A stretch of 64,000 nt of DNA from Thalassospira lucentensis MCCC 1A00383 = DSM 14000 (lineage in GTDB: Bacteria > Pseudomonadota > Alphaproteobacteria > Rhodospirillales > Thalassospiraceae). The notes below the pieces were generated by a model. The model was not told the origin of the DNA, did not search any database, and saw nothing but the letters and a program-made list of their open reading frames with translations. A program made the position numbers and the translations under genes. The stretch spans positions 124,001 to 188,000 of the forward strand of contig NZ_ATWN01000002.1 in NCBI RefSeq assembly GCF_000421265.1, given 5' to 3'. Within the stretch, counting starts at the first letter, position 1. Each line of letters begins with the position of its first letter. Shown here piece by piece: positions 27,459 through 37,165 of the stretch.

Positions 27459-29516
27459 ATGCCGATGGAAAACCAGCGCAGCGCAGTAAATGCGGAACGG
27501 GATCGCCCATGGTTGATCCGGACCTATGCCGGGCACAGTTCGGCGGCGGCGTCGAACGCGCTGTATCGTCAGAATCTGGCAAAAGGGCAGACCGGGCTTT
27601 CGGTGGCCTTCGACCTGCCAACCCAGACCGGCTACGATTCGGATCATGTTCTGGCACGCGGTGAAGTCGGCAAGGTCGGGGTGCCGGTTGGGCATATCGG
27701 CGACATGATGACCTTGTTTGACGGCATTCCCCTTGATCAGATGAACACATCGATGACGATCAATGCGCCCGCCGCATGGTTGTTATCGCTTTATATCGCG
27801 GTGGCGGAAAAGCAGGGAACGCCACGTGCCAGCCTTCAGGGCACGACCCAGAACGACATCATCAAGGAATATCTGTCACGCGGGACATATATCTTTCCCC
27901 CGGCACCGAGTTTGAAACTGATTACCGATGTTGCGGCATTTACCTACCGCGAGGTGCCAAAATGGAACCCGATGAATGTCTGTTCGTACCATTTGCAAGA
28001 AGCCGGTGCGACGGCCGAACAGGAACTGGCCTATGCGCTGGGCACGGCGATTGCGGTTCTGGATGCGGTGCGCGATTCGGGGCAGGTGCCCGAAGAAGAC
28101 TTTGCCAAGGTGGTCGGGCGGATTTCATTTTTCGTCAATGCCGGTATCCGCTTTGTCACAGAAATCTGCAAGATGCGGGCATTTTGCGAACTGTGGGATG
28201 AAATCACCCGCGACCGATATGGCATCGAAGACGCCAAATACCGGCGGTTCCGCTATGGGGTTCAGGTCAATTCACTGGGGCTTACCGAACAGCAGCCGGA
28301 AAACAACGTCTATCGCATCCTGATCGAAATGCTGTCGGTGGTTTTATCGAAAAATGCCCGGGCACGTGCGGTGCAGCTTCCAGCGTGGAATGAGGCGCTT
28401 GGTCTGCCACGACCCTGGGATCAGCAATGGTCGCTGCGGCTTCAGCAAATCATGGCCTATGAAACCGATCTTCTGGAATATGAGGACCTGTTTGATGGCA
28501 ACCCGGCGATTGACCGCAAGGTCGGTGCCCTTAAGGAAGGCGCACGGGCCGAACTGGCCCGGCTTGATGCCATGGGTGGGGCGATTGCGGCGGTGGATGC
28601 CGGATATATGAAACAGGAACTGGTCAAATCCAACGCCATGCGCTTGGCCGATATTGAAAACGGGGTGACCAAGGTTATTGGGGTCAATGCCTTCACCGAA
28701 ACCGAGCCATCGCCCCTGACGTCAGGGGAGAAATCGATCATGACGGTTGATGAGATGGCCGAGCAGGAACAGATTGAAAAACTGAAAGCCTGGCGATCTG
28801 ATCGTGATCAGGCCAAGGTTAGGGACACATTATCGACCCTGGAACAGGCCGCCCGTGAAGGCCGCAATATTATGGAAAGTTCGATTGCCTGTGCCCATGC
28901 CGGGGTGACGACCGGCGAATGGTCGGAAACCCTGCGCGAAGTATTTGGCGAATATCGTGCGCCAACCGGCATTACATCTATGATCGTGACCGGGGATGCG
29001 GAAAACCTTCAGACCTTGCGCACACGGGTCGATGAGGTTTCGGAAAAGCTTGGTGAACGCATGAAGATGCTGGTTGGCAAGCCGGGGCTTGATGGGCATT
29101 CCAACGGGGCCGAACAAATTGCGGTCAAGGCCGGTGAAGCCGGGATTGAGGTTTTATATGACGGCATTCGCTGGACACCGGATGAGCTAGTGCGCAATGC
29201 GATTGACGAGGGGGCGCATGTGATCGGGCTTTCGATCCTGTCGGGGTCGCATGTGCCGCTGGTGCGCGAGGTGGTCAATGGATTGCGGGCGCGCGGAGCG
29301 GGGCATATTCCCGTGGTGGTCGGCGGCATCATCCCCGAGGCCGATATGCTGATCTTGCGCCAGATGGGGGTGGCGGCGGTTTATACGCCCAAGGATTACC
29401 AACTGGTGCGGGTGATTTCCGAAATTGTCGATCTGGTGGATCGCACATCGTCAGAACCATCTGTCGCCCAGCCAGGTAATCGCAAAGCGGACGGGGCGGG
29501 AACGGCGATTTATTGA
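27459..29516 (+). CDS. ecm: Ethylmalonyl-CoA mutase (adenosylcobalamin-dependent)
   Basis: A mutase of about 685 residues, formerly called MeaA, that converts ethylmalonyl-CoA to methylsuccinyl-CoA. The large catalytic domain starts with RPWLIRTYAGHSSAAASNALY and GLSVAFDLPTQTGYDSDH; the C-terminal cobalamin domain has the base-off motif DGHSNG (DxHxxG) in GKPGLDGHSNGAEQ and the GLSILSGSHV loop. The start may be the GTG at 27456, the ATG at 27459 or the ATG at 27465; GCGAGG just upstream favours 27459 or 27465. Single-polypeptide form without a small subunit. It works with Ccr and Mcd, and its cofactor is provided by the adenosyltransferase at 18.5-19.1 kb. Confidence 0.94.
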   Translation: MPMENQRSAVNAERDRPWLIRTYAGHSSAAASNALYRQNLAKGQTGLSVAFDLPTQTGYDSDHVLARGEVGKVGVPVGHIGDMMTLFDGIPLDQMNTSMTINAPAAWLLSLYIAVAEKQGTPRASLQGTTQNDIIKEYLSRGTYIFPPAPSLKLITDVAAFTYREVPKWNPMNVCSYHLQEAGATAEQELAYALGTAIAVLDAVRDSGQVPEEDFAKVVGRISFFVNAGIRFVTEICKMRAFCELWDEITRDRYGIEDAKYRRFRYGVQVNSLGLTEQQPENNVYRILIEMLSVVLSKNARARAVQLPAWNEALGLPRPWDQQWSLRLQQIMAYETDLLEYEDLFDGNPAIDRKVGALKEGARAELARLDAMGGAIAAVDAGYMKQELVKSNAMRLADIENGVTKVIGVNAFTETEPSPLTSGEKSIMTVDEMAEQEQIEKLKAWRSDRDQAKVRDTLSTLEQAAREGRNIMESSIACAHAGVTTGEWSETLREVFGEYRAPTGITSMIVTGDAENLQTLRTRVDEVSEKLGERMKMLVGKPGLDGHSNGAEQIAVKAGEAGIEVLYDGIRWTPDELVRNAIDEGAHVIGLSILSGSHVPLVREVVNGLRARGAGHIPVVVGGIIPEADMLILRQMGVAAVYTPKDYQLVRVISEIVDLVDRTSSEPSVAQPGNRKADGAGTAIY

Positions 29517-29545
29517 TTGGGGGCGCGGAGACGCGTTCTGGCCCC

Positions 29546-30166
29546 CTAGCGTCTGGTTTGCGATGAACTGATCAGGTTGGGCCATGTCGTCATGGCGGCA
29601 TCGGCGACGGCGATCATCTCGGCGCGTGTTGCGCCATCGCGTGCCTGTATGGACATGCCATGCTGCACAGTCGCGTAATAGGTCGCCATGGTGTCGATGT
29701 TGGCGATGCTTGGAATGTGACCGCGACGTTGTCCTTCGACATACAGATTTCGTAAGATTTCAGTCACTTTACGGCGATAACCGCGCAGGGTTTGATTGAC
29801 GGTTGCGTGGTTTGACTCCGCCTGTGGTGCGGCCAGCACAACTAGACAGCCATGCGGTGTATCATCACGGGTAAAGGCGTTGGCCGAGGCGACCAGTACG
29901 TGGTGGGTGGCGGCTTTGGGGTGTTTGAACCGTTCTAGATTGCCCCAGATTTCTGTGCCGTGAAGTTTGCTGTAATGGATGATAACCTCATCAAACAGCG
30001 ATTCCTTACTGCCAAAGGCGGCATAGATGCTGGGCGGGCGGAGTTCCATTGCCGTGCTGAGATCGGCCATGGATGTATTGTCATAGCCCCGTTCCCAGAA
30101 CAGGCCAAGGGCCTTATCCAATGCATCGTCCCGGTCAAATGCGGGTGGTCTGCCGCGTGTCGCCAT
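29546..30166 (-). CDS. TetR-family transcriptional regulator
   Basis: A 206-residue TetR-type repressor. The N-terminal DNA-binding domain (about residues 10-55) shows ALGLFWERGYDNTSMADLST followed by the recognition helix in PPSIYAAFGSKESLFDEVI. The C-terminal ligand domain (about 80-195) includes a conserved GCLVVLA stretch typical of the AcrR-like group that controls reductases. It is divergent from a short-chain dehydrogenase gene, and two near-identical inverted operator-like sites (30180-30205 and 30236-30261) lie between them, so it probably represses itself and the SDR. Confidence 0.9.
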   Translation of the reverse strand: MATRGRPPAFDRDDALDKALGLFWERGYDNTSMADLSTAMELRPPSIYAAFGSKESLFDEVIIHYSKLHGTEIWGNLERFKHPKAATHHVLVASANAFTRDDTPHGCLVVLAAPQAESNHATVNQTLRGYRRKVTEILRNLYVEGQRRGHIPSIANIDTMATYYATVQHGMSIQARDGATRAEMIAVADAAMTTWPNLISSSQTRR

Positions 30167-30179
30167 GGTCTGATTTCCT

Positions 30180-30205
30180 AATTATGTAATGATCACTAAA
30201 TAAAT
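30180..30205. promoter_or_regulatory. Operator-like site 1 (TetR/SDR intergenic region)
   Basis: The site starts AATTATGTAATGATCACTA and continues into an A/T-rich end. It is almost the reverse complement of site 2 at 30236-30261, is centred on GATC, and lies directly upstream of the tetR start. Confidence 0.7.
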
Positions 30206-30235
30206 TACTTGACGTCAAAATGCAAGGCTGCGATC

Positions 30236-30261
30236 AATTATGTAGTGATCATTACATAATT
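30236..30261. promoter_or_regulatory. Operator-like site 2 (TetR/SDR intergenic region)
   Basis: A near-perfect 26-base palindrome: AATTATGTA (30236-30244) and TACATAATT (30253-30261) are exact reverse complements around a GATC-centred core. It ends one base before the GGAG ribosome site of the SDR gene, so bound protein would block transcription or initiation. Confidence 0.75.
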
Positions 30262-30271
30262 GGAGTTTCCT

Positions 30272-31012
30272 ATGCAGAACCTTACTGGAAAAGTTGCCTT
30301 CGTCACTGGCGCAAGCCGTGGCATTGGGGCCGCCATCGCAAAACGTCTGGCCCGCGACGGGGCCACAGTTGTGCTTACCTATGTCAGTAGTCCGGACCGG
30401 GCACGCGATGTCGTCGGCGAGATTGAGGCGGCCGGCGGTACGGCCTTGGCGATAAAGGCCGATAACCGCAATGCTAACGAGATCGAAGCCGCAATTCATC
30501 AGGCAGCGGCGCAACTTGGGCAGATCGATATTCTGGTGAATAATGCCGGGATTATCGAATTCGCACCGATTGACGAATTGAGTATCGAGCAGTTTGACCG
30601 CACGGTTGATGTCAATGTGCGTGCGGTTTTCGTCGCGACCAAGGCCGCACTTGCCCATATGCCCGATGGTGGTCGGATCATTACGACAGGCAGTAATCTG
30701 GCACGTCAGGTGCCATGGCCGGGGCTTAGCCTTTATGCCCTGTCAAAATCGGCGCTTATCGGCTTTACTCGTGGGGTGGCCCGGGATTTGGGCCCGCGCA
30801 AAATCACCGTCAATGTTATTCACCCGGGGCCAACCGAAACCGACATGAACCCGTCAGAGGGCGACATCGCCGATGCAGCGCGCCGCATCATGGCCATCCC
30901 AGATTACAGTGATGCCAATGATACAGCCGGTCTTGTCGCGTGGCTTGCCGGGCCAGAGGCAAAGGTCGTCACCGGTTCGGAATTTATCGTCGATAGCGGC
31001 ATGAACGCGTAA
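30272..31012 (+). CDS. Short-chain dehydrogenase/reductase
   Basis: A 246-residue classical SDR. The cofactor loop is VTGASRGIGAAIAKRL; NNAG appears in ILVNNAGIIEF; the catalytic Ser is in TTGSNLA and the Tyr-Lys pair in LYALSKSALIGFTRG. The C-terminus ends with a GSEFIVDSGMNA segment typical of FabG-like members. The ATG at 30272 follows TTGGAGTTTCCT; an in-frame TTG at 30260 lies inside the operator and is rejected. It is probably repressed by the divergent TetR protein. Substrate unknown; a reductase for an aldehyde, ketone or quinone is typical for TetR/SDR pairs. Confidence 0.88.
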   Translation: MQNLTGKVAFVTGASRGIGAAIAKRLARDGATVVLTYVSSPDRARDVVGEIEAAGGTALAIKADNRNANEIEAAIHQAAAQLGQIDILVNNAGIIEFAPIDELSIEQFDRTVDVNVRAVFVATKAALAHMPDGGRIITTGSNLARQVPWPGLSLYALSKSALIGFTRGVARDLGPRKITVNVIHPGPTETDMNPSEGDIADAARRIMAIPDYSDANDTAGLVAWLAGPEAKVVTGSEFIVDSGMNA

Positions 31013-31158
31013 TACAGGCGCAGTTACGCGCACGTTAAATGTATCTTCGGTGGGTTGGTCTTCAGCCCGCCGATAACGGCAGTATCTGACGGAACCAGAT
31101 CGTTAGGCGGGCGGTTTTACCGTCCACAGATGATTTTCGAATGAGTTTCTGCCAAACT

Positions 31159-31195
31159 AAAAAAACAGCCCAAGCCCGCGCTTGGGCTGTTTTTC
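31159..31195. terminator. Bidirectional intrinsic terminator
   Basis: A 14-base-pair stem AAAACAGCCCAAGC / GCTTGGGCTGTTTT (31162-31175 with 31180-31193), loop CCGC. The minus strand continues TTTTTTTAG and the plus strand TTTTTC. It ends the GGDEF-EAL gene on the minus strand and may also serve the SDR transcript; the 145 bases before it hold no recognised feature. Confidence 0.9.
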
Positions 31196-31200
31196 TTCAA

Positions 31201-33636
31201 TCAGGTTTTGGCGGAAATCCGTTTGGGTTCCTGAGCCTGACGTTCGGTGACCCAGGTGACGAATGTGTCGGCCGGCAGCGGTTTGGAATAGAGGTAGCCC
31301 TGAATGAAGTCGCAGCCCTTTTCACGCAGATAATTGAGCTGTTCGACTTCTTCCACACCCTCGGCAACGACTTCGAGATTGAGGCTGTGGCCCAAGCCAA
31401 TCACCGCATCAACAATGGCCTTGTCATCAACATCAACGTGGATGTCATTAACAAAGGACTGGTCGATCTTGATTGAGCTGACGGGGAACCGTTTGAGGTA
31501 GTTGAGCGACGAATAGCCGGTACCAAAGTCGTCAATGGCGATCATCACGCCAAGTGCCTTGAGTTCTTTTAGCGTCGAGACGGCTTTTTCCGGATTGTTC
31601 ATCAGGATCGACTCGGTAATTTCGAGTTCGAGCGTGCCTTCTGGCATTGCTGTATCTTTGACGATCCGGGTGACACTCGATACCAGTTCAGCATCCTGGA
31701 ACTGTGCGGGCGACAGGTTTACGGCAATGCGGAGACCCGGCAAGGTGGTGTCGCGCCAGATCTGCGTTTGTTTGCAGGCTTTTTCAAGAACCCATGCGCC
31801 GAGACGGTTGATCAGACCGCATTCTTCAGCCACCGAGATGAATTCGCCCGGCATGATGAGGCCGCGATCAGGATGGTGCCAGCGCACAAGAGCTTCGGCG
31901 CCCACGACCCGTTCGGTCCGGCAGTCGATTTTGGGCTGGTAATAAAGTTCAAGCTGATCGTGCTCAAGCGCGTTGCGCAGATCTTCTTCAATGGTTTTGC
32001 GTTCTTTGACCCGTTCGTGCATGGAGGGCAGGAAGAAGCGGTAATTGTTGCGGCCTTCGGCCTTGGCGGCATACATCGCCATATCGGCATTTTTGACCAG
32101 CTGTTCGGGATTTTCACCGTCCTCGGGGAACAGGGTGATGCCGACACTGGCGGTGGAATGCAGGCGGATGCCACGGCAATCAAATGGTTGGCACAGTTCA
32201 TCGATGATGCGCTGGGCAAGGACAATGGTGTCTTCGATGTTTTGAACGTCGGTCTGAATAATTGCGAATTCATCACCGCCAAGACGGGCGGCTGTATCGG
32301 AATCGCGAATGATCCGGGATAGACGTTGTCCCATTTCCTGAATCATCAGATCGCCGACATCATGGCCAAAGTGGTCATTGATGTCCTTGAACCGGTCAAG
32401 GTCGACAAACAGAACCGTAACTCCGCGTTGGAACCGGCGTGCCGAAAGTAAGGCCTGTCGCAGACGGTCAAGGAACAGGGTGCGGTTTGGCAGGCTGGTC
32501 AGCACATCATGCACGGCAAGATGGCGCATGCGGGCTTCGGTCTGTTTACGTTCGGTAATGTCGGTATAGGTCGCAACATAGCCGCCGCCCGGCATCGGGT
32601 TGTGATCGACCTGAATAACACGGCCGTTCGGGCGGGTACGTTCCATGCGATAGGGTTCGCGACGACGCGCAATCGCCACACGGTCGGAAATCAGAGCTTG
32701 AATACTGACATCGCCATATTCGCCGCGTTCACCGTTAAAACGCAGGATATCGGAAAGCGGAGTGCCTTCCTTGACCAGATCACGCGGCAGGTTGAGCAAT
32801 TCGATGTAGCGTTCGTTCCAGACCATCAGATTAAGGTCCTGATCGAACAGGCAGATGCCCTGACCAATATTATGAAGGGTTGCTTCAAGCAGGGCCTGCT
32901 TACGCTGGGCTTCTTCCTGCGATTGCCCTTGCAGGGCGACCATTTCGTTATATTCGCGGATCAAAAGACCAAGTTCGTCGGCACTGTTCCATTCAACCGG
33001 GCGGCGCAAACGGCCATGCTTGGTCATCCGGATGGAATGCAACAGGCGGTTAAGCGGTTCCTTGATCGAGCGTTTGTTGGCAATCAGCAAACTGGCGGCC
33101 ACGACAGCGATCAGCAGGCCAAACAGGACCATGTCAATCGCGATGCGTCGGAGAAGAAGGTTCTGGACACGTTCTTCTGTGAAGTAGATCACCAGTTCGC
33201 CAATGTCGTGGCGAACATTATTGCGTTCAAAGTAGACTCGGCGCGACAGGCGGAGCGTATCGGCCAGTTCGGATTGGGAAATGCCAGTATGGGCAAATTC
33301 GGTTCCGTCGGCGCCAAGGGCCTGCACAGCTACGATGTCGCTATCACGCGCCATAGCGTTCAGTGCGGATTCGATATTATCGACGTCAAGATACCAGAAC
33401 GGGGTGGCAAGAACGCGCGCGTTGATGTCGGCGGTTTGTTCGACTTTGCCGTTCAAATCATCGCGCAGAACCTTGTAGCTGACGTACCCGAACACGACAA
33501 ACAGCGCGAGCGAAAACATCGAAACCAGCGGCAATGCTATGAATAGCAACCGGCTGCTAAGCGACTTGCTTTGTAAAAAGCCGTACGATCCGCGCGACAA
33601 ACGTATTCTCCTAGGCACCCACTTTCGACTAGCCAA
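31201..33636 (-). CDS. Membrane GGDEF-EAL protein with PAS domain
   Basis: An 811-residue c-di-GMP enzyme. Transmembrane helices near residues 28-52 and 164-187 enclose a periplasmic sensor region of about 110 residues; a HAMP-like linker (about 188-240), a PAS domain (about 250-365, GICLFDQDLNLMVWNERYIELL), GGDEF (about 375-535) and EAL (about 545-800) follow. Both active-site motifs look intact: RLGGDEFAII with GGDEF at 453-457, and GAEALVRWH with EAL at 581-583; the DDFGTGYSSL loop is also present. It could be bifunctional or act mainly as a phosphodiesterase; sequence alone does not decide. A monocistronic gene with its own terminator. The 205 bases upstream hold no recognised element. 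Confidence 0.93.
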   Translation of the reverse strand: MASRKWVPRRIRLSRGSYGFLQSKSLSSRLLFIALPLVSMFSLALFVVFGYVSYKVLRDDLNGKVEQTADINARVLATPFWYLDVDNIESALNAMARDSDIVAVQALGADGTEFAHTGISQSELADTLRLSRRVYFERNNVRHDIGELVIYFTEERVQNLLLRRIAIDMVLFGLLIAVVAASLLIANKRSIKEPLNRLLHSIRMTKHGRLRRPVEWNSADELGLLIREYNEMVALQGQSQEEAQRKQALLEATLHNIGQGICLFDQDLNLMVWNERYIELLNLPRDLVKEGTPLSDILRFNGERGEYGDVSIQALISDRVAIARRREPYRMERTRPNGRVIQVDHNPMPGGGYVATYTDITERKQTEARMRHLAVHDVLTSLPNRTLFLDRLRQALLSARRFQRGVTVLFVDLDRFKDINDHFGHDVGDLMIQEMGQRLSRIIRDSDTAARLGGDEFAIIQTDVQNIEDTIVLAQRIIDELCQPFDCRGIRLHSTASVGITLFPEDGENPEQLVKNADMAMYAAKAEGRNNYRFFLPSMHERVKERKTIEEDLRNALEHDQLELYYQPKIDCRTERVVGAEALVRWHHPDRGLIMPGEFISVAEECGLINRLGAWVLEKACKQTQIWRDTTLPGLRIAVNLSPAQFQDAELVSSVTRIVKDTAMPEGTLELEITESILMNNPEKAVSTLKELKALGVMIAIDDFGTGYSSLNYLKRFPVSSIKIDQSFVNDIHVDVDDKAIVDAVIGLGHSLNLEVVAEGVEEVEQLNYLREKGCDFIQGYLYSKPLPADTFVTWVTERQAQEPKRISAKT

Positions 33637-33841
33637 GCTCTACAATACTCGACCTTTGTATGGGGGCCAATACCCCTTACGTCAGGGTTGAATGAACCCG
33701 GAAGCTTGTCGAAACGCAAGTTTGATTTTGATTTTCTTATAAATAAACGTCTTAAGTTCTCCAACCCCATCTATTTTGGAGCGACGTGGTTCAGCTTCAA
33801 GTATTTGTCATCAATTGTAAGGATTTGTCACTATTTAGGGT

Positions 33842-34294
33842 TCAGACCTTAGGCACAGCCAGCCGGGCGAGTTCATCGCAGCGTTCGTTTTCCGGGTGGC
33901 CAGCGTGGCCTTTAACCCAGTGCCATTCGACCTGATGGGGTTTTAAGGCTTCGAGCATGCGTTGCCACAGTTCGACGTTCTTGACCGGCTTCTTGTCAGC
34001 CGTTTTCCAACCGCGTTTCTGCCAGCCAAAAATCCATTTGGTAATGCCATCACGGACATAGCTGCTGTCGGTATAGACATTGATGATGCAAGGACGTTTC
34101 AGGGCTTCAAGCGCGCTGATCGCGGCCATCATTTCCATGCGGTTGTTGGTGGTTTCCGGATCACCACCCGACAGTTCTTTTTCGACACCCTTAAAGCGCA
34201 AGATCGCCCCCCAGCCACCGGGGCCGGGGTTTCCACTACATGCACCATCGGTATATATCTCGACGTGGTTGTCGTCTGTTGCGTCTGAAGTCAT
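33842..34294 (-). CDS. rnhA: Ribonuclease HI
   Basis: A 150-residue RNase H that degrades the RNA strand of RNA-DNA hybrids. The first catalytic Asp lies in [18 protein letters not shown]; the Glu in [13 protein letters not shown]; the next Asp in [16 protein letters not shown]; and the last Asp in [11 protein letters not shown]. The basic protrusion [16 protein letters not shown] is present, as in E. coli RNase HI. It starts 12 bases after the thrB stop and is the last gene of ispH-thrB-rnhA. Confidence 0.95.
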   Translation of the reverse strand: MTSDATDDNHVEIYTDGACSGNPGPGGWGAILRFKGVEKELSGGDPETTNNRMEMMAAISALEALKRPCIINVYTDSSYVRDGITKWIFGWQKRGWKTADKKPVKNVELWQRMLEALKPHQVEWHWVKGHAGHPENERCDELARLAVPKV

Positions 34295-34306
34295 CTCGTC
34301 ACGTCC

Positions 34307-35275
34307 TTAATCAAGACCATAGGCCGATGCATTTTCCACCCGTTGATGGAACCGCAGTTTGGTGATGTATTCGCGGGGATTTTTGGGCGTGACCAATGCG
34401 TCCTTGGGGGTGTTGACCCAGTCATAAAGACGGGTCAGCAAGAACCGCAAGCTGGCCCCACGTGCCAGAACGGGAAGGGCGGCCAATTCCGCATCGGAAA
34501 GCCCGCGTACCTTGCCATAATACGACAGAAGGTTTTTTGCCTTGGTGACGTTAAAGCTGCTGTCCGGTTCAAAGCACCACGCATTCATGCAGATCGCGAT
34601 GTCATAGGCCAGAAGGTCATTGCAGGCGAAATAGAAATCAATCAGGCCCGACACATCTTCCTTGCCGGGGAAGAAAAACACGTTGTCAGGAAAAAGGTCG
34701 GCATGAATGACGCCTTTGGGCAGGGCATGCGGCCAGTTGGCTTCAAGATAATCAAGCTCATCACCGATCATTTTGCCCAAACCGGGTTCAACATCATCGG
34801 CGTGTTCCTGGCAGCTTTCAAACAGCGGTCGCCAGCCTTTGACGCTCAGCGCGTTGGGCAAGTGCATTTCAAAGCCCAGACCGGCAGTATGGAGCTGTGC
34901 GAGTGCGGTGCCAAGTCCGGCGCAATGGTGTGGCTGGATGCGGCGCGGTGACATGCCCTGCAAGAAGGATGTAATCGCAGCCGGGCGACCGCACAGGCGA
35001 CGCAGCGCAACACCATCCTTACCATGGATCGGGGTCGGGCAATTAAGACCGGTGGCCGACAGGTGATCCATCAGTCCCAGATAGAACGGCAGGTCATCCG
35101 GGTTTACCCGTTTTTCATACAGGGTCAGGATAAAAGGTGCCTTGGTCGTCTGAAGCAGGAAATTGGTATTTTCCACGCCTTCTGCGATGCCCTTGAACGA
35201 AACGACATCACCGATATCGTATTCGGCGACAAAACGAAAGATATCTTCGTCTGAAACGTCGGTATAGACGGCCAT
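34307..35275 (-). CDS. thrB: Homoserine kinase (aminoglycoside phosphotransferase fold)
   Basis: A 322-residue kinase of the APH-like ThrB type, which phosphorylates homoserine in threonine synthesis. Typical features are the N-terminal MAVYTDVSDEDIFRF, the GVENTNFLLQT nucleotide loop, the catalytic GVIHADLFPDNVFF (HxDLxxxN) and the metal-binding LIDFYFACND. It is 38 bases downstream of ispH. The next enzyme of the pathway, threonine synthase, is encoded at 57.8-59.2 kb in this window. Confidence 0.93.
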   Translation of the reverse strand: MAVYTDVSDEDIFRFVAEYDIGDVVSFKGIAEGVENTNFLLQTTKAPFILTLYEKRVNPDDLPFYLGLMDHLSATGLNCPTPIHGKDGVALRRLCGRPAAITSFLQGMSPRRIQPHHCAGLGTALAQLHTAGLGFEMHLPNALSVKGWRPLFESCQEHADDVEPGLGKMIGDELDYLEANWPHALPKGVIHADLFPDNVFFFPGKEDVSGLIDFYFACNDLLAYDIAICMNAWCFEPDSSFNVTKAKNLLSYYGKVRGLSDAELAALPVLARGASLRFLLTRLYDWVNTPKDALVTPKNPREYITKLRFHQRVENASAYGLD

Positions 35276-35313
35276 TGGGTCTTTAATATTCCTGAATTAG
35301 GTTTGAAACCAGA

Positions 35314-36261
35314 TCAGCTTGCGAGCTGACGGGGCAGTTTGAAGGTCACATTTTCGTCGGTCAATGTGATGGTTTCAATTGTGACGTTATAGCGTTCACG
35401 ACAAGCATCAATGACTTCCTCGACCAGGATTTCCGGTGCGGATGCCCCGGCTGTGATGCCAAGGGATGTGATGCCTTCAAGGGTTGACCAGTCGATATCT
35501 TTGGCCCGTTCAACCAGAACCGATTTGTCACATCCTTCGCGTTTGGCAACTTCGACCAGACGGTTGGAGTTTGACGAGTTCGGGGCGCCAAGTACCAGAA
35601 TGGCTTCGGTCTTTTCCGCGATCAGTTTGACAGCATGCTGACGATTGGTCGTCGCATAGCAGATGTCTTCTTTTTTCGGCACTGAAATGGACGGGAAACG
35701 CCGTTGAAGAATTTCGATGATTTTCGCGGTGTCATCGAGCGACAGCGTGGTCTGGGTGACAAAGGCAAGGTCTTCCGGGGTGTGATATTCCAGATTTTCG
35801 GCGTCTTCCTCGGTTTCGATCAAGGTCATGCTACCCGGTGGTAATTGACCCATGGTGCCGATAACTTCCGGGTGGCCCGCGTGACCGATCAAAAGAATAT
35901 GTTTGCCATCCGCATGATGACGTTCAGCGCCACGGTGGACTTTTGAGACCAGCGGACAGGTCGCATCGAGATATTCCAGTTTGCGGCTTTCGGCGGCTTC
36001 GGGAACCGATTTGGGAACGCCGTGCGCCGAAAAGATGACGGGAACACCGTCGGGAACCGCATCAAGTTCATCAACGAAAACAGCGCCCATGTCGCGCAGG
36101 CGATCTACGACGAATTTGTTGTGAACGATTTCATGTCGAACATAGACAGGCGCGCCATATTTTACGAGCGCCTTTTCCACAATCTCAATCGCGCGATCAA
36201 CCCCGGCACAAAATCCGCGCGGGTTGGCAAGAACGATCCGAAGTTCGGCTTTGTCTGACAT
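35314..36261 (-). CDS. ispH: 4-hydroxy-3-methylbut-2-enyl diphosphate reductase
   Basis: A 315-residue IspH/LytB iron-sulfur enzyme, the last step of the non-mevalonate isoprenoid pathway. The three cluster cysteines are recognisable in [26 protein letters not shown] and [28 protein letters not shown] (the last Cys in the ICYATTNRQ segment). The active-site THE-like region [14 protein letters not shown] is also present. First gene of ispH-thrB-rnhA, a common alphaproteobacterial trio. The 256-base divergent gap to the lipoprotein gene holds no recognised element. Confidence 0.95.
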   Translation of the reverse strand: MSDKAELRIVLANPRGFCAGVDRAIEIVEKALVKYGAPVYVRHEIVHNKFVVDRLRDMGAVFVDELDAVPDGVPVIFSAHGVPKSVPEAAESRKLEYLDATCPLVSKVHRGAERHHADGKHILLIGHAGHPEVIGTMGQLPPGSMTLIETEEDAENLEYHTPEDLAFVTQTTLSLDDTAKIIEILQRRFPSISVPKKEDICYATTNRQHAVKLIAEKTEAILVLGAPNSSNSNRLVEVAKREGCDKSVLVERAKDIDWSTLEGITSLGITAGASAPEILVEEVIDACRERYNVTIETITLTDENVTFKLPRQLAS

Positions 36262-36517
36262 GATACTGTCCGAGTTTCCATGTGTGCTGATACGCTCAGC
36301 ACAGTTGTTTAAACGTCCTCGTTACATAACCCGCCTGATCTTGCGGTGCAATGTCTGAGCAACGATTAGAGTATAGCTTTCGACGTGCGGGTTTCCTGTT
36401 TTGTTTGTCGACCTGTGTTCGAAGCGGGTTGTGTGCGGCACGGCGAAAGAATAGACTGCGCGCGGGCCGCCCGAAACCGGGTATGGTCATAAAACAGACG
36501 GTATAATAGAGGCTTGG

Positions 36518-37072
36518 ATGACAATCGGTAACGGATTGCGACGTACATGTGCATTTGGAATGGTCTCGCTTGCGGGGCTTTTGGCCGCGTGCGGGAGTAA
36601 TCCGTTCGAAGAAGTTCCGGTTCCGGTATGTCCATCGGCCTATTTGCCAAAGGATACGGCAAAGCTGACCCAGTTTAATGGTGCAGGCAAGGATTTGACT
36701 GATGTCATGTTCGAAGCCGAGTTTAACGGGTATCTGGGCGATTGCGGCTATGACCTTGATGACAAGACGCTTGATGTGATCATCAGCCCGATCATCACCG
36801 CCGAACTTGGACCCGCAGCCCAGAGCCGTGGCGCAACATTCCAGTATTTCGTTGCCTTGCGCGATCCGGACGGAAATTTTGTTGAGAAGTCGGTTTTCGA
36901 TGTGAACATGCCGTTCTCCGAAAACCTCAATCTTGCGCGCTATCGCGACGAGCAGGTGACCCTGACGGTGCCGCTTTCTGATGTGTGGGCCGGGCCGGAA
37001 TATGAAATTTACCTGGGCTTCCAGCTCAATTCAGATCAGCTCGACTATAACCGTCGTTTCGGGTCCGAATAA
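36518..37072 (+). CDS. Hypothetical lipoprotein
   Basis: A 184-residue protein. The N-terminal signal ends in the lipobox LLAACG, so the mature protein starts at Cys25 and is expected to be lipid-anchored, with SN following the Cys (no Asp at +2). The rest is acidic and beta-rich, with two further cysteines (VPVCPSAYLP and GDCGYDL) that could form a disulfide. No family was recognised. It lies upstream of the glycine riboswitch and has no visible link to glycine metabolism. Confidence 0.75.
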   Translation: MTIGNGLRRTCAFGMVSLAGLLAACGSNPFEEVPVPVCPSAYLPKDTAKLTQFNGAGKDLTDVMFEAEFNGYLGDCGYDLDDKTLDVIISPIITAELGPAAQSRGATFQYFVALRDPDGNFVEKSVFDVNMPFSENLNLARYRDEQVTLTVPLSDVWAGPEYEIYLGFQLNSDQLDYNRRFGSE

Positions 37073-37165
37073 CCGATCAGGGTTGAAAACCTCCGTCCGT
37101 GATTGCCCGAAATTAGGGGCTGGTCGGTTTGGGATGAAATCCGTATAAGAACGCATACCCAAGTG

